A stretch of 27,930 bases of DNA. Origin: UBA1151 sp963579925 (GTDB taxonomy: Bacteria > Chloroflexota > Dehalococcoidia > Lucifugimonadales > Lucifugimonadaceae). The stretch is from assembly GCA_963579925.1 (NCBI GenBank), contig CAUZJA010000011.1, forward strand, positions 1 through 27,930, written 5' to 3'. The notes below the pieces were generated by a model. The model searched no databases and had not been told where the DNA came from. It saw only the letters and a program-made list of their open reading frames with translations. The position numbers were made by a program, and so were the translations under genes. Below, one piece after another: positions 24,183 through 27,930 of this stretch (within the stretch, counting starts at the first letter, position 1; every line of letters begins with the position of its first letter).

Positions 24183-25076
24183 CTATGACGGTGAGTGAAT
24201 TTCTGGGAGTAATTGGGCAAGAGAATTTCCACGATCAAATGAAGGGTACTCAGCGTCTGACTTGTACTCAGCAACCGCAGAGATATAGCCATCGACCATC
24301 GAAGGAGCTTTCATCAAAAGTTTTGCGATCTCGATCGGCGCCTCATTCCAATCGCAAGGAAGTGCTTGAAATTTGCCGATGAAACCGTAGGGATCTTGAC
24401 CAAGGCGAACAGCAATCATAGGAGCGCCCACGGCAACTGCATAGCCAACTTCTTGGTCCGTCCAACAACTATCGTGAAAATCTGTTGTAAGCAGAGCCAC
24501 AAACGCGTTCTCAATTTCTTCCTGCCACTCTTTCGTTGGCTGAATATCTTCGTGGGCAACAAAGCATGTTGCACCAAAGGCATCGAGCGTCTCTTTGAGC
24601 ATCGCGACTTCTTTTTTTACTTCGGCCTTGTGGCTGAGGAACACCCGGAATCTTCCCTCTTGCCAGATTCTATTCTGAGCGTCTGCGGGGATGTTTCTTA
24701 GGGTTGGTAGAAGAAGTCCTGACCTCTGTCGCCAGTCTTCTCCTGCATCAGGTATTGAAGTCAAGAACACACTTGTGATGTGCTCTCCGGCAACGACGTT
24801 TGATTCGTTTAGGTCCCGTCGGATCGCCTCCTCCAGGGTGTCCTTCTCGCGGGCTATATCTACATATAGGGCGGACGGCAACACTAACGTAACCGCATGT
24901 CCATGCTGCCCTCCATCCCATCGATCATATGTGACACCCTCAGCCACTTCGATGAGAGCGTTCACGAGGACTCTTTGAAGATCCGAGCGATTTTCTCTCG
25001 CGTAGAGCATTGAAAGCGTGCCAAGAAGATTTTCAATCTTGTTAGGATGTAAGTACTTTGAGTTTGGTCTCGTCAT
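24183..25076 (-). CDS. TIR-domain protein with an N-terminal YDxWxGG module (candidate defence effector)
   Basis: 297 residues from ATG 25076. Residues about 143-240 form a TIR domain: strand RFRVFLSHKAE, then GATCFVAHEDIQPTKEWQEEI, ALLTTDF, and the CWTDQEVGYA segment in which Glu209 matches the catalytic NADase glutamate. Residues 1-120 hold LIEVAEGVTYDRWDGGQHGHAVTLVLP, a module with a YDxWxGG signature that, from memory, resembles N-terminal domains (AbiJ-type) joined to varied effectors in defence genes; this identification is tentative. TIR proteins of this type cleave NAD or make cyclic ADP-ribose signals, often killing phage-infected cells. The gene overlaps the upstream small ORF by four bases (ATGA). 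Base composition is noticeably lower in GC than in the neighbours, fitting horizontal gain. Confidence 0.82.
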   Translation of the reverse strand: MTRPNSKYLHPNKIENLLGTLSMLYARENRSDLQRVLVNALIEVAEGVTYDRWDGGQHGHAVTLVLPSALYVDIAREKDTLEEAIRRDLNESNVVAGEHITSVFLTSIPDAGEDWRQRSGLLLPTLRNIPADAQNRIWQEGRFRVFLSHKAEVKKEVAMLKETLDAFGATCFVAHEDIQPTKEWQEEIENAFVALLTTDFHDSCWTDQEVGYAVAVGAPMIAVRLGQDPYGFIGKFQALPCDWNEAPIEIAKLLMKAPSMVDGYISAVAEYKSDAEYPSFDRGNSLAQLLPEIHSPS

Positions 25077-25276
25077 ATCATGGTGATCTCCATATCTATA
25101 CTGGAATATATAGTGACATCAACGTCAAATGTTCGAGCAATATAAATAGCGCGCCAGAACATCGATATATCGTATTGACTCCGCCAGATTCGGTGCACTA
25201 TATGCGGAGCGACGATACTTGCAGGCACACCGGGTTCAGTTGACATCGAGTCCTGCCTGTACTCAAACATTCGCAT
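25073..25276 (-). CDS. Small ORF coupled to the TIR gene, unknown
   Basis: Up to 67 residues (ATG 25276; ATG 25270 has AGGA five bases upstream and may be the real start). Its TGA overlaps the ATG of the TIR gene (ATGA), the usual sign of translational coupling. The sequence MSTEPGVPASIVAPHIVHRI, then WRSQYDISMFWRAIYIARTF and DVDVTIYSSIDME, has a helical middle and a short beta-like end. I do not recognise a family. The ISMFWRAIYIARTFDV part vaguely resembles the C-terminal helix of ImmA/IrrE-type or HTH proteins. Low GC matches the TIR gene. It could be a regulator or partner of the TIR protein, or part of a truncated gene. Confidence 0.42.
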   Translation of the reverse strand: MRMFEYRQDSMSTEPGVPASIVAPHIVHRIWRSQYDISMFWRAIYIARTFDVDVTIYSSIDMEITMI

Positions 25277-25342
25277 CCTGCCTAGGTAAGCACGAGTTAT
25301 TGAGGGTTGTTCAGGCCCGGTGGTATTTCTAGTGACTGGGAC

Positions 25343-25456
25343 CTACCCCAGAATCAGCTCATCGTAGTTCCAGTCGATTAGCGCCTGTAGCTTCTCGCAG
25401 GCCGGTTTGAGGCGGGGATCATCCCGTTTAGTGCCATGGACAATCGCACGCTCACA
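25343..25456 (-). other. Open 37-codon frame directly after the enolase stop codon
   Basis: After the TGA at 25457-25459 the same frame continues for 37 codons to TAG at 25343-25345, with CERAIVHGTKRDDPRLKPAC followed by EKLQALIDWNYDELILG. The composition is protein-like (charged helix, then WNYDELILG), yet there is no start codon. It may be the 3' end of a lost gene, readthrough sequence or chance. No match is recognised. Confidence 0.25.
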
Positions 25457-26638
25457 TCAGGAAGTGGCGACTTCCCAGTCCGGGTGGAGGTTGGCCAGCA
25501 GCCACTCTTCGTCCAGTTCATACCCGAGGCCTGGTTTGCCGTTCAGATGCAGAGCGCCGTCTTTGATGACGTATGGCTCCGTCAACATCTGGTTATGCGT
25601 GGCGATGTTGAACTGGGAGTGTTCAAGCCGATAGAAGTTGGGAATGCTACTGACGACATGCGCGGCGGCGATCAACTCAAGGGGGCCGCCGGGCACGACG
25701 TGCGGCGCGATGGGAATGTAGTAAGCCTCCGCCATTGTGGCGATCTTCTTTATTTCAGATATGCCGCCCGTCCAGATCGTGTCCGGCATGATGTAGTCGG
25801 CAAGCCTGTCACGGAATATCGGAATGAAATCGTATCGCGTAAATAGACGTTCGCCAACGCAGATTGGCGCGTTGGTGTGCTCTCGAACCTCCCGCAGCGC
25901 ATCATACGATTCAGGCGGGACAGGCTCCTCGAACCAACCGATTTTCGACTGCTCAAACAGGTTGTTCGCCAGCCTGATGGCAGTCGGCACGTTGTAGTGG
26001 CCGTGCGCATCGATCAAGATCTCGTACTTCGGTCCGACGGTTTCTCGCACAGCGGCCACGATGTCGTAGCCCTGTTGCTCGCCTTCATCGCTGATCTGAC
26101 CGTCCTGATACATCGTGTGGTACGGAACCATCTCCAGGAACGGGTCTAGTTTGCAGGCATCGTGCCCCAGATCAAGCAAGTTCTTCTGCGCCGCCTCTGC
26201 GTACTGCTCTGGTGTTGAGCAGCCACGGAACCACACATTGGCGTACAGGCGCACAGGATCCCGGAACCGGCCACCCAGAAGATCGTAGACAGGCATTCCG
26301 GCGACCTTGCCCTTGATGTCCCACAGCGCCGTATCGAATCCCGCCGTGAGGCTGGTGCCGAAGCCCCGTGAACCCATGTAGCTGAACTGGCGATAGAGCT
26401 TGTGCCAGAGTCGTTCTATGTCCATTGGGTTCTCACCAATGACGCTCTCTTTCACATGCTCAATGGCCGTGCCCATGGCCACGCCCGATGCCCTGGCTGA
26501 TGCGCCGGCCTCACCCCATCCGGTGACGCCCTCATCGGTTTCCACCTTCAGGAATACCCATTGCCAGTCCATGCTGGCGCCAATCTGATTCTGCGAAGTA
26601 TCGGCGACTACATAGGTGGTGACGTTGGTGATCTTCAT
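25457..26638 (-). CDS. Enolase-superfamily dehydratase, D-galactonate-dehydratase-like
   Basis: 393 residues from ATG 26638 (MKITNVTTYVV). AAGGA lies six bases upstream, so this start is preferred to 26683. Features match the mandelate-racemase subgroup with DgoD-like residues: Lys163-Leu-Asp165 in ACKLDPF, Asp210 and His212 in LIDAHGH, Glu237/238 in WFEEPVPPE, Glu263 in CVGERLFTR, and His313 in IAPHVVPGGP. The DAHGH and APH motifs supply metal ligand and acid/base histidines used to remove water from an aldonate such as D-galactonate, giving a 2-keto-3-deoxy acid. Substrate is inferred only at subgroup level. The HpaI-type aldolase upstream on the same strand and the DapA-family lyase could cleave the keto-deoxy product. 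Confidence 0.92.
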   Translation of the reverse strand: MKITNVTTYVVADTSQNQIGASMDWQWVFLKVETDEGVTGWGEAGASARASGVAMGTAIEHVKESVIGENPMDIERLWHKLYRQFSYMGSRGFGTSLTAGFDTALWDIKGKVAGMPVYDLLGGRFRDPVRLYANVWFRGCSTPEQYAEAAQKNLLDLGHDACKLDPFLEMVPYHTMYQDGQISDEGEQQGYDIVAAVRETVGPKYEILIDAHGHYNVPTAIRLANNLFEQSKIGWFEEPVPPESYDALREVREHTNAPICVGERLFTRYDFIPIFRDRLADYIMPDTIWTGGISEIKKIATMAEAYYIPIAPHVVPGGPLELIAAAHVVSSIPNFYRLEHSQFNIATHNQMLTEPYVIKDGALHLNGKPGLGYELDEEWLLANLHPDWEVATS

Positions 26639-26770
26639 GGTGAATCCTTGTACCTGGGTAAGGGGCGTCTGGTATTCATTCAACTGTGGCGCAGCGCGAT
26701 CATACCCAAACTGCCGAGTCTCTGGGGCAGAAGCGAAGTGCTCGAAAATATAGCCGCCGTTAAACGCAAA

Positions 26771-26802
26771 GGCGTTGCGGCTTCAGTCCATGCTGCAACG
26801 CC
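26771..26802 (-). terminator. Candidate terminator after the HpaI-type aldolase
   Basis: GGCGTTGC (26771-26778) and GCAACGCC (26795-26802) form an 8-bp stem. On the minus strand it is followed by TTTGCGTTT. It sits 27 bases beyond the aldolase stop and before the enolase gene, so it may separate or attenuate the two. Confidence 0.5.
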
Positions 26803-26828
26803 AGTGCAATTTGGTCTATTTCAGGAAG

Positions 26829-27581
26829 TTACCTGTTGATGCCTGACAGGTGGGCCTGGATGCCATCTGCTGCAAACCCACCCCACTGCTGGGTGAAGAA
26901 CTTGTAGCCCTTTTCCACAAACCAGTTGGGGTCCATTCCCGGCGGAATGAAGTACATGCCCGGAACTACGCCTCGCTTTGCGCAACCTTCCGCAATCTTG
27001 TCCAGTCCAGCCTCGTAAGTGGCGGACTCAAACTCCATGGGGACCTCAAGCTCAATTGAGAGGTCTGATGGGCCAATTAGAAGAACGTCAACACCATCAA
27101 CGGCACAGATCTCGTCGATGTTATCCATCGCCTGCTTGGTCTCAATCATCGGAGCGACCACCATGCCGTCGTTGGCTGTGTCCAGGTAGTCGCGATAGTC
27201 CTTGTAGTCACCCCATTCACCACGCGGGCCTGAGTTGCTACGATCGCCCTTTGGGTAGTACCTGGTGGCTCGCACGATGGCTTCGGCTTCTTCTCCGGTG
27301 TTGACCATTGGCACCACGATGCCTCTGGCGCCTGCGTCCAGTGCGAAGCAGATGAGGTCAGGTCGGTTGTCGCTCACCCGGACGATCGGCGCGGCCTTCT
27401 TGCCGTTGGTCGCCTGAATCGCGGGGATCAGCTGGTGGATCTCGATAGGCGAGTGCTGCGTATCGAAGAGCAGAAAATCAAACCCCGAATCAGCCAGAAT
27501 TCCGGCGGTAGTTGGATCTGGAGGTCCACCGGTCCCGATTACTGTTTTACCAGATTTCAAAAGATCTTTGACGGCGTTCAT
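26829..27581 (-). CDS. HpcH/HpaI-family class II aldolase
   Basis: 250 residues from ATG 27581, with GGAGA about ten bases upstream. The metal-dependent HpaI/garL barrel is clear: Asp40 and His43 in LLFDTQHSPIE, Arg69 in IVRVSD, GARGIVVPMVNT, Glu147 in VAPMIETK and Asp173 in LIGPSDLS (metal ligands). The usual DxEH reads DTQH, a common variant. Members cleave 4-hydroxy-2-oxo acids, such as 2-keto-3-deoxy-galactarate or 4-hydroxy-2-oxoheptanedioate, giving pyruvate plus an aldehyde. Together with the galactonate-dehydratase-like enolase downstream on the same strand it would form a dehydrate-then-cleave route. Ending at GINR, the length is normal. Cytoplasmic; no signal peptide. Confidence 0.92.
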   Translation of the reverse strand: MNAVKDLLKSGKTVIGTGGPPDPTTAGILADSGFDFLLFDTQHSPIEIHQLIPAIQATNGKKAAPIVRVSDNRPDLICFALDAGARGIVVPMVNTGEEAEAIVRATRYYPKGDRSNSGPRGEWGDYKDYRDYLDTANDGMVVAPMIETKQAMDNIDEICAVDGVDVLLIGPSDLSIELEVPMEFESATYEAGLDKIAEGCAKRGVVPGMYFIPPGMDPNWFVEKGYKFFTQQWGGFAADGIQAHLSGINR

Positions 27582-27736
27582 GTAATTCGAATCTCCAATT
27601 CCACGACTGCTAGTGCCAGATGGGATCCCCGGAAACGTATCAAGGGTTCACCGGCACGGCGCATTCTCGCGCAATTTGGGATTTGGGCAAGTCCCGGGGG
27701 GCGCAGAAGAGCGAGCCTGTCAGCGATACGGCATAG

Positions 27737-27850
27737 TTATTCGACCCGGATAACCCCCTGGGTGCCGTCTATCGTGATCGTATCGCCGTCTTTGATGCGG
27801 TCGCCGATTGGACCGACTCCGAAGACGCATGTGACCTGCCCCCGATAGCG
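27737..27850 (-). pseudogene. Tail of a PEP-utilising-enzyme mobile domain
   Basis: The minus strand codes for GQVTCVFGVGPIGDRIKDGD, then TITIDGTQGVIRVE and TAA at 27737. The pattern PxVxGV...DGDxITxDGxxGxV matches the C-terminal end of the PEP-utilising-enzyme mobile domain found in phosphoenolpyruvate synthases and pyruvate phosphate dikinases. Only 37 codons are open. An in-frame TAA occurs at 27851-27853, and the expected upstream active-site region (with its His and ARE motif) is not found before the window edge. It is therefore a truncated or frameshifted remnant. The upstream frame (27861-27930) ends in PPVPEAIMPALRLVANPR and may be an unrelated partial gene. Confidence 0.55.
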
Positions 27851-27930
27851 TTACCACTTATTATCTCGGATTTGCGACCAACCGAAGCGCTGGCATGATT
27901 GCCTCAGGCACTGGTGGTCGGTATCCGAGT

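Noticed and set aside
9174..25459. Alternative genetic code with TGA or TAG as sense codons
   Set aside because: Many intact genes here end properly at TGA or TAG (for example HyfB, HyfG, HyfC at TGA), with no extra family sequence after them.
1..27930. CRISPR arrays, tRNA or rRNA genes, insertion sequences
   Set aside because: No regularly spaced direct repeats, no tRNA cloverleaf or rRNA core sequence, and no transposase-like protein were found on reading either strand.

Overview
The window is moderately GC-rich, densely coded bacterial DNA. Its gene content fits a heterotrophic Chloroflexota bacterium, possibly Dehalococcoidia/SAR202-like. The reasons are two enolase-superfamily sugar-acid dehydratases, a DapA-family lyase, an HpaI-type aldolase, an aldo/keto reductase, two MFS carriers, a CocE-type hydrolase and a large kinase-ATPase-TPR protein, with no mobile element. 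This assignment is inference from content; no rRNA or tRNA gene is visible.

Layout. 1-4.9 kb: the 5' end of a Rieske-domain gene running off the left edge, an enolase-family dehydratase (minus), then on the plus strand a frameshifted CocE/NonD hydrolase, a PhzF-like isomerase, a 52-residue membrane protein and a GYD-domain protein, closed by a hairpin. 4.9-9.7 kb: an MFS carrier that appears to lack a standard start codon, a roughly 550-base gene-poor stretch rich in inverted repeats, a PNPOx-like flavoprotein, an aldo/keto reductase, and a second MFS gene interrupted by one TGA. 9.7-12.2 kb: a TIM-barrel-like protein of unknown substrate, divergent from a DapA-family lyase.

12.4-19.8 kb is the most notable region: a six-gene, tightly overlapping operon for a membrane complex of the Hyf/Hyc/complex I superfamily (hyfB, C, E, F, G and a fused HyfH-HyfI), ended by a very strong intrinsic terminator. 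The catalytic large subunit lacks all four NiFe-binding cysteines. The iron-sulfur subunit keeps all of its clusters, and the antiporter-like subunits keep their proton-path lysines and glutamates. This is the pattern of the little-characterised Ehr (energy-converting hydrogenase-related) complexes, whose electron donor and acceptor are not settled.

19.8-23.8 kb (minus): a roughly 1,300-codon Ser/Thr kinase-ATPase-TPR regulator broken by three apparent single-base losses and one in-frame TAG, with a translationally coupled short lipoprotein ORF. A 19-base dispersed repeat is inserted in frame inside the kinase domain. 24.0-25.3 kb: a lower-GC island with a TIR-domain protein, its coupled small upstream ORF, and an in-frame coding-like tail beyond its stop. 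25.3-27.9 kb: a galactonate-dehydratase-like enolase, an HpaI-type aldolase, and the tail of a PEP-utilising-enzyme mobile domain at the right edge.

Together the intact genes suggest oxidation and cleavage of sugar acids or similar hydroxy-acids, plus an ion-pumping redox complex. The concentration of single-base lesions in accessory genes, against none in the 7.4-kb Ehr operon, suggests gene decay, although uneven sequence quality could also explain it.
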